A stretch of DNA of 64,000 nt, from NCBI RefSeq assembly GCF_000971295.1, contig NZ_LANJ01000016.1:620001-684000 (forward strand), in the 5' to 3' direction. Below are positions 16,864 to 25,599 of the stretch, piece by piece. Below the pieces are notes generated by a model. The model was not told the origin of the DNA. It was given only the letters and a program-made list of their open reading frames with translations, and made no database searches. Origin of the DNA: Devosia epidermidihirudinis (GTDB taxonomy: Bacteria; Pseudomonadota; Alphaproteobacteria; Rhizobiales; Devosiaceae). How positions within the stretch are numbered: the first letter of the stretch is position 1; every line of letters starts with the position of its first letter. The translations under genes were made by a program, and so were the position numbers.

Positions 16864-16871
16864 GTGCGCTG
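16856..16871. repeat. Right copy of the 16-base direct repeat flanking the GIY-YIG gene
   Basis: Exact match to 15912-15927. This copy most likely represents the original permease start, because the next bases encode the expected permease N-terminus. Confidence 0.95.
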
Positions 16872-17990
16872 AGACCCCTACCGCGCTGGGCCGATCTGGC
16901 TCTGCTGCCTGTATTGAACCTGCTGCTGGCTGTGCTGGTGTCGGGCCTTGTGGTGCTGATGATCGGACAAAACCCGCTCACCGCCATCTGGGCCATCATC
17001 ACCGGCGCGTTCGGCAATGGCTACAACATTGGCTACACGCTCTATTACGCCACCAATTTCGTGTTCACCGGTCTTGCGGTGGCGCTGGCAGCCCATGGCG
17101 GTCTGTTCAACATTGGCGGCAACGGTCAGGCCTATGTCGCTGGCCTCGGTGTGATCCTCGTGGCGCTCGCGCTGCAAGATACCCATTGGCTGATCGTGGC
17201 TCCGGCGGCTCTGGTCGCGGCGGCTGTGTTTGGCGGCGCCTGGGCGTTTATTCCCGGCTATCTGCAGGCAAAACGCGGCAGCCACGTCGTCATCACCACC
17301 ATCATGTTCAACTTCATCGCTGCGGCGCTGATGATCTACATGCTCAACCGCGTGCTCAAACCGGCCGGCGTGTCGGGACCTGAATCGGCGATGATCGCTG
17401 AGACCGGGCGCATGCCCAAGATTGGCAGCTTCTTTGCGCCGTTCAACTATACCCCGGTCAACCTCTCCATCTTCATCGCGCTGTTGGCGCTGGTCGGGGT
17501 CTATTTCCTGATCTGGCGGACCAAGTTCGGCTATGCCCTGCGCGCCATGGGGCAGAACCCCACGGCGGCTCGCTATGCCGGTATTTCCAACTCCAAGATG
17601 ATCATCATCACCATGACGCTCTCGGGCGCTCTGGCGGGCATGGTCGCGTTCAACGAAGTGCTGGGCGTGCAGAACCGCCTCGTGCTCGATTTCGTTGCCG
17701 ATGCGGGCTTTGTTGGTATCGCTGTGGCGTTGATGGGGCGCAACCATCCCATCGGTATTGGTCTGGCCGCACTGTTGTTCGGCGCGCTCTATCAGGGCGG
17801 CAACGAACTGCAATATGTGATTTCTGGCCTTGATCGCACCGTCGTGGTGATCATTCAGGCGCTGGTGATCCTGTTCACAGGTGCCATGGAGGGGCTGTTC
17901 CGCCCCGGATTGCAACGCACATTCATGCTGTTCTCACCCGAACAAAAAGCCGAAGCGGTTAGCCGCGAAACCGTTGGGAAGGAGAGCTAA
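16860..17990 (+). CDS. Nucleoside ABC transporter permease 1
   Basis: A 376-residue inner-membrane permease of the BPD_transp_2 (sugar/nucleoside, YufP/NupB-like) family. It shows about ten membrane spans and the signature GGLFNIGGNGQAYVAGLG near residue 80, with GISNSKMIIITMTLSGALAGMVA in the cytoplasmic loop and following span. It starts at GTG inside the right copy of the direct repeat and overlaps the nuclease stop, so it depends on translation of the inserted gene. Its natural upstream partner is the ATPase at 14324. Confidence 0.9.
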   Translation: MSALRPLPRWADLALLPVLNLLLAVLVSGLVVLMIGQNPLTAIWAIITGAFGNGYNIGYTLYYATNFVFTGLAVALAAHGGLFNIGGNGQAYVAGLGVILVALALQDTHWLIVAPAALVAAAVFGGAWAFIPGYLQAKRGSHVVITTIMFNFIAAALMIYMLNRVLKPAGVSGPESAMIAETGRMPKIGSFFAPFNYTPVNLSIFIALLALVGVYFLIWRTKFGYALRAMGQNPTAARYAGISNSKMIIITMTLSGALAGMVAFNEVLGVQNRLVLDFVADAGFVGIAVALMGRNHPIGIGLAALLFGALYQGGNELQYVISGLDRTVVVIIQALVILFTGAMEGLFRPGLQRTFMLFSPEQKAEAVSRETVGKES

Positions 17991-17993
17991 GCC

Positions 17994-18959
17994 ATGGATA
18001 TGGGTGCAATTCTCTCCATTCTCGACGCGACGCTGCGTCTCTCCACCCCATTACTTCTGGCGTGTCTGGCCGGTCTTTATTCCGAACGCGCTGGCGTGTT
18101 CGATATCGGCCTTGAAGGCAAGATGCTGGCCGCTGCGTTTGGCGCGGCGGCTGTCGCCGCTGTCACCGGGTCAGCCTGGCTCGGCCTGCTCGCCGGTATC
18201 GGCGTCTCGGTTGCCACCGCTGCCCTTCAGGGCGCCGCGGCCATCTCGCTCAAGGGCAATCAGTTGATCGCTGGCGTTGCCATCAACATGCTGGCCGCTG
18301 GGCTGTGCACGTTCCTCGGCCAGCAATGGTTCCGTCAGGGTGGGCGCACACCTGCGCTTGGGCCCAATGGTCGCTTTGGCACCATCGATCTGCCCTTCGC
18401 CAATGAAGTTGCCGGTGTGCCGATCCTCGGACCGATCTATTCCGAGCTGATTTCCGGGCACTACATTCTGGTCTATGTCGCCTTCCTGATGGTGCCGATC
18501 ACCGCCTATGTGCTCTATCGCACCCGGTTTGGTCTGCGCCTGCGCGCCGTGGGCGAAAACCCCAAGGCCGTCGATACAGCCGGTATTTCGGTGGTGGCTT
18601 TGCGCTATCAGGCCGTCATCGTCACCGGCGTGCTTTGCGGTCTGGCCGGGGCATATTTCTCCATCGCGCAGGGTTCGGGCTTTGGCAACAACATGACGGC
18701 GGGCAAGGGCTTCATCGCTCTGGCCGCGCTGATCTTTGCCAAGTGGAAGCCAGTGCCCGCCATGTTCACCTGCCTGCTCTTCGGTTTCCTCGATGCCCTG
18801 CAGATCCGCCTTCAGGGTGCGCGTCTGTTCGATGTCGAAATCCCCGTTCAGGCCATTCAGGCGCTGCCCTATGTACTGACCGTCATTCTGCTTGCTGGCT
18901 TTATCGGCAAGGCCGTTGGCCCCAAGGCCGGTGGTGTTGCCTACACCAAAGAGCGCTGA
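17994..18959 (+). CDS. Nucleoside ABC transporter permease 2
   Basis: A 321-residue second permease of the same family (YufQ/NupC-like), which pairs with the preceding one. The family pattern appears in RAGVFDIGLEGKMLAAAFGA near residue 30 and GENPKAVDTAGISVVALRYQAV in the second half, then FIALAALIFAKWKP. It starts three bases after the previous stop. A family F repeat follows, then cytidine deaminase, so uptake and breakdown genes are adjacent. Confidence 0.9.
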   Translation: MDMGAILSILDATLRLSTPLLLACLAGLYSERAGVFDIGLEGKMLAAAFGAAAVAAVTGSAWLGLLAGIGVSVATAALQGAAAISLKGNQLIAGVAINMLAAGLCTFLGQQWFRQGGRTPALGPNGRFGTIDLPFANEVAGVPILGPIYSELISGHYILVYVAFLMVPITAYVLYRTRFGLRLRAVGENPKAVDTAGISVVALRYQAVIVTGVLCGLAGAYFSIAQGSGFGNNMTAGKGFIALAALIFAKWKPVPAMFTCLLFGFLDALQIRLQGARLFDVEIPVQAIQALPYVLTVILLAGFIGKAVGPKAGGVAYTKER

Positions 18960-18965
18960 CGTTCG

Positions 18966-19037
18966 GACCCTCGCCCCTCAGGGGAGAGGGTAGCGGCGCC
19001 GGAAGCGTAGCGACCTGGCAAAGCTCGGGTGAGGGGT
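18966..19037. repeat. Intergenic hairpin repeat, family F
   Basis: CCCTCGCCCCT faces AGGGGAGAGGG with a 1-base offset in the first part (18968-18990), and a further inverted portion ends in CTCGGGTGAGGGGT. The 178-base gap between permease and cytidine deaminase is filled by this and a second GGCCCA/TGGGCC pair (19041-19087). There is no additional gene. Confidence 0.7.
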
Positions 19038-19137
19038 GAAGGCCCAAGGATGACCCGCAACGCTGAGCCTCTCTTTTGGCCATGGGCCACCGTCTCCCCC
19101 GGGGAGAAGGCAAGAGGGGGCGGAGGAGAAGAGATTG

Positions 19138-19545
19138 ATGACTGAAACGACCGATAAGGCCTTGTTCGAGGCCGCCGAAGCTATTCGTGCCAAGGCCTAT
19201 GCGCCCTATTCGCGCTTTCAGGTGGGCGCTGCCATCCTTGCGGATGACGGCAAGATCTATTCGGGTGCCAATATCGAGAATGCGGCCTATCCGCAGGGCA
19301 ATTGCGCCGAGGCCTCGGCTATTTCGGCAATGATCGCCGGTGGCGGCAAGCGCATCACTCGGATCTATGTCACCGGGCCCGGCTCGGCTCCAGTGACCCC
19401 ATGCGGCGGCTGCCGCCAGCGTATCCGCGAATTCGCCGATCTCGACGTCGAGATCATCAGCCATGGCGTGGATGGCGAGCCGCTCGTCCGCACCCTCGAT
19501 CAACTGCTGCCCTATTCCTTCGGCCCCGAGTATTTGCCCAAATGA
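19138..19545 (+). CDS. cdd: Cytidine deaminase
   Basis: A 135-residue tetrameric-type cytidine deaminase that converts (deoxy)cytidine to (deoxy)uridine. The zinc site is complete: CAEA (Cys and the catalytic Glu) in the middle and PCGGCRQ later. The substrate loop YAPYSRFQVGAA is near residue 22. GGAGGAGA gives a strong ribosome site for ATG 19138. The stop overlaps the phosphorylase start. Placed after the importer, it starts processing of imported nucleosides. Confidence 0.94.
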   Translation: MTETTDKALFEAAEAIRAKAYAPYSRFQVGAAILADDGKIYSGANIENAAYPQGNCAEASAISAMIAGGGKRITRIYVTGPGSAPVTPCGGCRQRIREFADLDVEIISHGVDGEPLVRTLDQLLPYSFGPEYLPK

Positions 19546-20336
19546 CCAAAGCGTCCAAAACCATCCAGAAGATCGCCGGCAAAGAGCCAATTGCTGCCGC
19601 CATCGTGCTTGGCTCGGGCCTGTCGGCCATTGGCGATCTGCTGGCCGACAAGGTCACCATTCCTTATTCCGAGCTCAAGGGTTTTCCCGGCGGCGGCGTT
19701 TCTGGTCATGGCCGTGACCTGCTGATCGGCACCATGGGCGGCAAACGCATTGCCATCCTCACTGGTCGTCAGCACGCCTATGAGCATGGCAATGCTGCGG
19801 CCATGCGTCCGGCACTCGAAGCCATGTCCGAGATTGGCGCGGAAAAGCTGCTGCTCACCAATTCGGCCGGTTCGCTCGACGAACGCTTCCAGCCAGGCGA
19901 TCTGATGCTGCTCAGCGATCACATCAACTATGCCGGCATGAACCCGCTGATCGGCGAGCCAACCGACCGCCGCTTTGTGAACATGGTCGATTGCTACGCT
20001 CCTGATCTGCGCGCCAAGGCACACGGACTGGCCGACAAACTCGACATCAAGCTCGGGGAAGGCATCTACCTTTGGTATTCCGGCCCGAGCTTTGAAACGG
20101 TTGCCGAAATCCAGATGGCCATCCGTCTCGGCGCCAATGCCGTAGGCATGTCGACGGCACCCGAGGTGATCCTCGGGCGTTTCCTTGGCATGAAGGTCTG
20201 GGCCTGCTCGTCCATCACCAATATGGGCGCGGGGCTCTCGAGCGAAAAAATCAGCCATGAGCACACCAAGATCATGGCAGTGCAGGGCGCGGAGAAGCTG
20301 AAAAAGCTCATTCCCGCGCTGGTGGAGGAGCTATGA
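19542..20336 (+). CDS. Purine nucleoside phosphorylase
   Basis: A 264-residue trimeric PNP (MTAP/PNP family). It splits purine (deoxy)nucleosides with phosphate to base and (deoxy)ribose-1-phosphate. Visible motifs are VLGSGLSAIGD at the phosphate loop, GRQHAYEHGN, LTNSAGSLD, and the purine-site stretch YSGPSFETVAEI with AVGMSTAPEVI. It overlaps cdd by four bases and the aldolase gene by four bases, so the three are translationally coupled. Confidence 0.93.
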   Translation: MTKASKTIQKIAGKEPIAAAIVLGSGLSAIGDLLADKVTIPYSELKGFPGGGVSGHGRDLLIGTMGGKRIAILTGRQHAYEHGNAAAMRPALEAMSEIGAEKLLLTNSAGSLDERFQPGDLMLLSDHINYAGMNPLIGEPTDRRFVNMVDCYAPDLRAKAHGLADKLDIKLGEGIYLWYSGPSFETVAEIQMAIRLGANAVGMSTAPEVILGRFLGMKVWACSSITNMGAGLSSEKISHEHTKIMAVQGAEKLKKLIPALVEEL

Positions 20337-21322
20337 ACCTACGCGTCGTCGACACCAAACCGACACACACACCGCACAAGCGCAATCCCGGCTTTCCGCT
20401 CGATCTCGATTGGGTGGAACGCGTCCGTATGAACCGTTCGGCGCTGGAGCGCCGGGCTGGCAGCATCGGAGCGCGCCGGACCGTCAAGAAGGACTATCAG
20501 CTGGCCTGGCTGCTCAAGGCCATCACGCTGATCGACCTGACAACGCTCAATTCCGACGATACCGACGGGCGCGTCGAGCGGCTCTGTGCCAAGGCGCGCC
20601 ATCCGCTGCGCAGCGATATCCTCGCCAAGCTCGATCTCGGTGACCTGCGCATCCTGCCCGGCGCGGTCTGCGTCTATCACAACTTCGTCGGCACCGCCGT
20701 CCGCGCACTCGAAGGCACCGGCATTCCGGTTGCCGCCGTCTCTACGGCCTTCCCGCATGGTCTGGCGCCGGTCGAAACCAAGCTGCGCGAGATCGAACTC
20801 TCGGTCGCCGATGGCGCCAAGGAAATCGACATCGTCATCGAGCGTGGCATGGTGCTGCGCGGCGACTGGCAGGCGCTTTACGATCAGGTCAAAGCCTTCC
20901 GCAAGGCCTGCGGCGATGCCCATATCAAGACCATTCTGGGCACGGGCGAGCTGGCCACCCAGACCAATATCGCCAAGGCGAGCCTGGTCTGCATGATGGC
21001 GGGCGCCGATTTCATCAAGACCTCGACCGGCAAGGAAAAGGTCAACGCCAATCTCGTCACCTCGCTGACCATGATCCGCATGATCCGCTGGTTCGCCGAA
21101 GAGACCGGCATCGAAATCGGCTACAAACCTGCCGGCGGTATCGCCACGGCAGGCGACGCGACAAAGTACATGGCGCTGATGAAAGAGGAGCTCGGAACGC
21201 ACTGGCTGCAACCGCACCTTTTCCGCTTCGGTGCTAGCAGTCTGCTAACCGATATAGAGCGTCAGCTAGAGCACGGGTTAACCGGTCACTACGCGGCGGA
21301 CTACCGCCAGCCGATGGTTTGA
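20333..21322 (+). CDS. deoC: Deoxyribose-phosphate aldolase
   Basis: A 329-residue DeoC that cleaves 2-deoxyribose-5-phosphate to glyceraldehyde-3-phosphate and acetaldehyde. The Schiff-base lysine lies in DFIKTSTGK; GYKPAGGIATAGDA is the phosphate/second lysine loop. It is about 70-100 residues longer than the short bacterial DeoC because of an N-terminal extension (residues 1-60), typical of the long alphaproteobacterial and eukaryotic-like form. Its acetaldehyde product is the likely substrate of the dehydrogenase encoded next. Confidence 0.93.
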   Translation: MNLRVVDTKPTHTPHKRNPGFPLDLDWVERVRMNRSALERRAGSIGARRTVKKDYQLAWLLKAITLIDLTTLNSDDTDGRVERLCAKARHPLRSDILAKLDLGDLRILPGAVCVYHNFVGTAVRALEGTGIPVAAVSTAFPHGLAPVETKLREIELSVADGAKEIDIVIERGMVLRGDWQALYDQVKAFRKACGDAHIKTILGTGELATQTNIAKASLVCMMAGADFIKTSTGKEKVNANLVTSLTMIRMIRWFAEETGIEIGYKPAGGIATAGDATKYMALMKEELGTHWLQPHLFRFGASSLLTDIERQLEHGLTGHYAADYRQPMV

Positions 21323-21363
21323 CACGGCCACATTGTAAGAGGCCGTGCGGGTTTCGTTCTATC

Positions 21364-21451
21364 GTCATTGCCGGGCTTGTCCCGGCAATCCACCTCAGTT
21401 TCGCATGCTTTGAGCGCGCGGGTGGATCACCGGGACAAGCCCGGTGATGAC
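21364..21451. repeat. Intergenic inverted repeat, family D
   Basis: GTCATTGCCGGGCTTGTCCC at 21364 onward and its imperfect inverse at 21421-21451 form the arms, each with an internal GGGCTTGTCCC-type palindrome. A single-arm copy lies at 50990-51017. It separates deoC from the aldehyde dehydrogenase gene. Confidence 0.85.
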
Positions 21452-21489
21452 GGTGACGAGGACTTTCCTGGGCCGACAAGGAGAACGAC

Positions 21490-23856
21490 ATGAACAAGAT
21501 TGCGCAGATATTTCAGTCGCTTGACTACGGCCCGGCCCCAGAGGGCCCCGAGCAGGCCAATGCCTGGCTCGACAGCCACGGGCGCAAGTTTGGCCATTTC
21601 ATCGATGGCAAATGGACTGCCCCCGGAAAGACCTTTTCGACCGACAATCCGGCCAGCGGCGAAAGCCTCGCCCAGATCAGCGAAGGCACGGCTGACGACG
21701 TCAACGCAGCGGTGAAAGCCGCGCGGGCGGCGTTCAAACCCTGGTCTGCCCTGTCCGGTTATGAGCGCGGCAAATACCTCTATGCCATTGCGCGCGCTGT
21801 ACAAAAACACGCCCGCCTGTTCGCGGTTCTCGAGACCATGGACAATGGCAAGCCGATCCGCGAAAGCCGCGACGTCGACATTCCGCTCGTCGCCCGCCAC
21901 TTCTACCACCATGCCGGCTGGGCCCAGCACCTGAGCCGCGAATTCCCTGATGCCGTGCCCTATGGCGTCTGCGGGCAGATCATCCCGTGGAATTTCCCGC
22001 TGCTGATGCTGGCCTGGAAGATCGCTCCGGCGCTCGCTGCCGGCAACACGGTCATCCTCAAACCAGCCGAATTCACCTCGCTGACCGCCTTGCTGTTCGC
22101 CGAAATCTGCGAGCGCATTGGCCTACCCAAGGGCGTGGTCAATATCGTGACCGGGCAGGGCGGAACCGGCGAAGCCATTGTGGCCCATGAAGGAATCGAC
22201 AAGATCGCCTTCACCGGCTCGACCGAAGTGGGCAAGGCCATCCGCGCCGTCACCGCTGGCACCGGCAAGGGGCTGAGCCTCGAACTGGGTGGCAAAAGCC
22301 CCTACATCGTCTTTGAAGACGCCGATATCGACAGCGCCATCGAGGGCCTGGTTGACGCCATCTGGTTCAATCAGGGCCAGGTCTGCTGCGCCGGCTCGCG
22401 CCTGCTGGTGCAGGAGAGCATCGAAGACCGCTTCATCACCAAGCTCAAGACGCGCATGGCAAGCCTCCGCGTCGGGGACCCGCTCGACAAATCCATCGAT
22501 ATCGGCGCGTTGGTCGCGCCGGTGCAGGTCGAACGCATTCGCGACCTGATGAAACGCGGCGTCGCCGAAGGCGCGGTGGTCTACGAGGCCGATGGTCCGG
22601 TTCCTGCCAATGGCTGCTTCCTCAAGCCAGCGCTCGTTACCAATGTCTCGCCCGCCAATACGCTGGTCGCCGAAGAAATCTTCGGGCCGGTACTGGTCGC
22701 CATGAGCTTCCGCACGCCTGAAGAGGCAGTGGCGTTGGCCAACAACACCAAATACGGCCTCGCCGCGACGATCTGGAGCGAGAACATCAATCTCGCGCTC
22801 GATATCGCCCCCAAGATCAAGGCCGGTGTGGTCTGGATCAATGGCACCAATAATTTCGACGCCGCCGTCGGCTTCGGCGGCTACAAGGAAAGTGGCTTTG
22901 GCCGCGAAGGTGGCCGCGAAGGCATGGCCGCTTACCTCAAGCCAGCCTGGGAAAAAGAGCTCAAAGTTGCACCCGCCGCCAAGGCCATTGCCGCCAAGGG
23001 CGACAACCCGCTCGATAGCGCCCATGTTGATCAGACCGCCAAGATGTATATCGGCGGCAAGCAGGCCCGCCCCGACAGCGCCTATGAACGCTTGGTGTTC
23101 GACCCCGCCGGCAAGCTGATTGGCGAAGTCGGCGAAGGCAACCGCAAGGACATCCGCAACGCGGTGGAAGCCGCGCGAGGCGCTCTGGGCTGGTCGACGA
23201 CCGCTGCCCATTCGCGCGCGCAAATCCTCTATTTCCTCGCCGAAAATCTCGATTATCGCCGCGATGAGTTTGCCGCCCGCATCAAGGCCCAGACCGGCGA
23301 AGATGGTGGCAATGAAGTCGCCCTCTCGGTGGAGCGCCTGTTCGCCTTCGCTGGTTGGGCCGACAAATATGATGGCGCGGTACACAATCCGCCCATGCGC
23401 GCCGTGGCTGCAGCCATGGTCGAGCCGCTCGGCGTGCTGGGCATTGTTGCGCCAACCGCACGGCCGCTGCTTGGTTCGATCGCGCTGATCGCCCCGGCTC
23501 TGGCCATGGGCAACACTGTGGTTTTGGTGCCATCGAGCCAGTCGCCGCTGTCGCTGACCGATCTCTATCAGGTCATCGAAACCTCTGATGTCCCCAATGG
23601 CGTCATCAACATCGTCACCGGTGACAGTGTGACCTTGGCCAAGACCCTGGCCGAGCATGATGGTGTTGATGGTCTATGGTTTGCCGGATCAGCCGAAGCC
23701 TCCACCATGGTGGAAAAGGCCTCGATCTCCAATCTCAAGCAGACCTGGACCACGCGCGGTCTGAATTACGATCTGGCGGATCGGCGCTTTGAGGGCGACT
23801 ATTTCCTTGCCAAGGCAACGCAGGTCAAAAACGTCTGGATTCCATACGGGGCCTGA
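21490..23856 (+). CDS. Double-domain aldehyde dehydrogenase (ALDH16-type)
   Basis: A 788-residue protein of two ALDH domains. The first (about 1-490) is complete: IPWNFPLLMLAWK, the catalytic glutamate E265 in LELGGKSP, the nucleophile C299 in GQVCCAGSR, and FGGYKESGFGREGG near its end. The second (about 520-788) has the N-terminal, cofactor-like part (VEPLGVLGIVAPTARPLL, NGVINIVTGD, WFAGSAEAS) but ends before any catalytic cysteine. That is the architecture of ALDH16, in which the second domain is structural. Following deoC, it probably oxidises acetaldehyde to acetate. The absence of an active second site is normal for the family, not a truncation. Confidence 0.88.
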   Translation: MNKIAQIFQSLDYGPAPEGPEQANAWLDSHGRKFGHFIDGKWTAPGKTFSTDNPASGESLAQISEGTADDVNAAVKAARAAFKPWSALSGYERGKYLYAIARAVQKHARLFAVLETMDNGKPIRESRDVDIPLVARHFYHHAGWAQHLSREFPDAVPYGVCGQIIPWNFPLLMLAWKIAPALAAGNTVILKPAEFTSLTALLFAEICERIGLPKGVVNIVTGQGGTGEAIVAHEGIDKIAFTGSTEVGKAIRAVTAGTGKGLSLELGGKSPYIVFEDADIDSAIEGLVDAIWFNQGQVCCAGSRLLVQESIEDRFITKLKTRMASLRVGDPLDKSIDIGALVAPVQVERIRDLMKRGVAEGAVVYEADGPVPANGCFLKPALVTNVSPANTLVAEEIFGPVLVAMSFRTPEEAVALANNTKYGLAATIWSENINLALDIAPKIKAGVVWINGTNNFDAAVGFGGYKESGFGREGGREGMAAYLKPAWEKELKVAPAAKAIAAKGDNPLDSAHVDQTAKMYIGGKQARPDSAYERLVFDPAGKLIGEVGEGNRKDIRNAVEAARGALGWSTTAAHSRAQILYFLAENLDYRRDEFAARIKAQTGEDGGNEVALSVERLFAFAGWADKYDGAVHNPPMRAVAAAMVEPLGVLGIVAPTARPLLGSIALIAPALAMGNTVVLVPSSQSPLSLTDLYQVIETSDVPNGVINIVTGDSVTLAKTLAEHDGVDGLWFAGSAEASTMVEKASISNLKQTWTTRGLNYDLADRRFEGDYFLAKATQVKNVWIPYGA

Positions 23857-23859
23857 GCC

Positions 23860-24156
23860 ATGAGCGACAAGATCGAGGTCGAAAATGTCGGGCAGCCGGG
23901 CAAGACCTATCGGGTCGACGCCACCAAATACGCGGCAATGCGCGCTGCCGTATTGAAGGTGGTGCCCGATGTGGCGCCCGGCATACCAGTGGCTGCACTG
24001 ATCGATGGGGTCAAAGCACACCTGCCACAGGACCTGTTTCCAGGTGGCGAAAAAGCCGGCTGGTGGGTCAAGTGCGTGCAACTCGATCTGGAGGCCAAGA
24101 AGGTTCTGGCACGCACGCCTGCGCCGGTCCGGCTTTACCGCGTGACGGGGCAATAG
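23860..24156 (+). CDS. Small conserved-looking protein (possibly DUF6958)
   Basis: A 98-residue soluble protein between the aldehyde dehydrogenase and thymidine phosphorylase genes, with gaps of three and zero bases. It begins IEVENVGQPGKTYRVDATKY and has LPQDLFPGGEKAGWWVKCVQLDLEAK near residue 55, followed by a basic end. From memory it resembles proteins labelled DUF6958. There is no signal peptide, membrane span or known motif. Tight packing in the deoxyribonucleoside cluster suggests co-expression, but no function can be assigned. Confidence 0.7.
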   Translation: MSDKIEVENVGQPGKTYRVDATKYAAMRAAVLKVVPDVAPGIPVAALIDGVKAHLPQDLFPGGEKAGWWVKCVQLDLEAKKVLARTPAPVRLYRVTGQ

Positions 24157-25476
24157 ATGGTTTTTCTTCCTCAGGAAGTCATTGCGCGCAAGCGCGATGG
24201 CGCAACGCTTACTGCCGATGAAATCAGCGAGTTCATTGCTGGGTTCACGAAGGGAAGCGTATCGCACGCGCAAGCGGCGGCCTTTGCCATGGCGGTCTAT
24301 TTTCGCGACATGGATATGGGCGAGCGCGTCGCGCTAACCCTGGCCATGCGCGATAGCGGCACGGTGCTTGATTGGTCCGATCTCGATGGCCCTGTGGCCG
24401 ACAAGCATTCGACCGGCGGCGTCGGCGATAATGTCAGTCTGATGCTGGCGCCGATCCTTGCCGCCATCGGCATTTATGTCCCGATGATTTCGGGCCGAGG
24501 CCTCGGCCATACAGGCGGCACGCTCGACAAGTTCGATGCCATTCCTGGCTACACCACCAGCCCCGACAATGCGCTGTTTCGCAAAGTGGTCGAGGACGCC
24601 GGTTGCGCCATTATCGGCCAGACCGCCGACCTCGCGCCCGCGGACAAAACCCTCTACGCCATCCGCGATGTGACGGGCACGGTGGAATCCATCCCGCTGA
24701 TCACTGCCTCCATCCTGTCCAAAAAGCTGGCCGCAGGACTTGGGGCGCTGATCCTCGATGTCAAAACTGGCTCGGGCGCCTTCATGCCGACGTTGGACAA
24801 GTCGCAGGCGCTGGCCGAAAGCCTCGTGACCGTCGCCAATGGCGCGGGCCTCAAGACAGCAGCGCTGATCACCGACATGAATGAACCGCTGGCATCGGCT
24901 GCTGGCAATGGTCTGGAAGTCCGCAACGCCGTCGACTTCCTCACCGGCAAGCATCAGGACGCGCGCCTGCGCGAGGTGACCCTGGCGCTTTGCGCCGAAG
25001 TCGCGGCGATGACCGGCATTGCCCCAGATGTTGCCGCTGCCCGTAGAATGGTTGATGACGCGCTCGATAGCGGCCGCGCCACCGAGCGCTTCAGCCGCAT
25101 GGTGGTGGGTCTTGGTGGTCCCGCCGATTTCGTCGACAACATGGATCACCATCTGACGCCTGCGCCGATCATCCGCGACGTGTTCGCGGACGGGCAGGGC
25201 ACCATTGTCGCCATCGGCACCAAGGGCGTCGGCATGGGCGTTGTCGCGCTCGGCGGTGGCCGCACCATGCCCACCGACAGCATTGATCACACGGTCGGCT
25301 TTGATCGCCTGTTGGGGCTGGGTGCTGTCGCAGACAAGCAAACGCCGCTGGCTCGCATCCACGCCCGGGACGAGGCTTCCGCAGCTGATGCCGAGGCGCG
25401 GCTCAAGGCCGCCTATCGCTTGGGGGACCGGGTGCCAAATAACCCGCTTATTGCTAATCGGATTGCTCCGACCTAA
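24157..25476 (+). CDS. deoA: Thymidine phosphorylase
   Basis: A 439-residue enzyme that converts thymidine (and deoxyuridine) with phosphate to base and deoxyribose-1-phosphate. The family signature is visible: DKHSTGGVGDNVSLMLAP near residue 84 binds phosphate, SGRGLGHTGGTLDKFDAIPG follows, and DVKTGSGAFM lies in the alpha/beta domain. Its ATG follows the preceding stop directly. It supplies deoxyribose-1-phosphate for DeoB and uracil for Upp, both encoded next. Confidence 0.94.
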   Translation: MVFLPQEVIARKRDGATLTADEISEFIAGFTKGSVSHAQAAAFAMAVYFRDMDMGERVALTLAMRDSGTVLDWSDLDGPVADKHSTGGVGDNVSLMLAPILAAIGIYVPMISGRGLGHTGGTLDKFDAIPGYTTSPDNALFRKVVEDAGCAIIGQTADLAPADKTLYAIRDVTGTVESIPLITASILSKKLAAGLGALILDVKTGSGAFMPTLDKSQALAESLVTVANGAGLKTAALITDMNEPLASAAGNGLEVRNAVDFLTGKHQDARLREVTLALCAEVAAMTGIAPDVAAARRMVDDALDSGRATERFSRMVVGLGGPADFVDNMDHHLTPAPIIRDVFADGQGTIVAIGTKGVGMGVVALGGGRTMPTDSIDHTVGFDRLLGLGAVADKQTPLARIHARDEASAADAEARLKAAYRLGDRVPNNPLIANRIAPT

Positions 25477-25490
25477 GTCCAATCAACGGT

Positions 25491-25558
25491 GTCATTCCCG
25501 CGAAAGCGGGAATCCCTCTGACAATGTGAAGGGAGATTCCCGCTTTCGCGGGAATGAC
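25491..25558. repeat. Intergenic inverted repeat, family A
   Basis: Perfect 24-base arms (25491-25514 and 25535-25558) match the unit at 2131-2205. The spacer differs in sequence, although CCTC/GAGG-like ends extend the pairing. It lies between deoA and deoB. Confidence 0.9.
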
Positions 25559-25599
25559 GCAGAGTTCAAACTGAACGCCATCTGCTCAAGGAGCCTGCA

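Noticed and set aside
22123..23658. Long open frame antisense to the aldehyde dehydrogenase gene (similar cases at 14339-15718 and 13270-14520)
   Set aside because: These are mirror frames of GC-rich genes with strong codon bias. Their products lack known motifs and would lie inside well-supported genes.
22930..23856. Second ALDH half read as a truncated or frameshifted gene
   Set aside because: The frame is continuous with the first domain and the missing catalytic half is the normal ALDH16 architecture.
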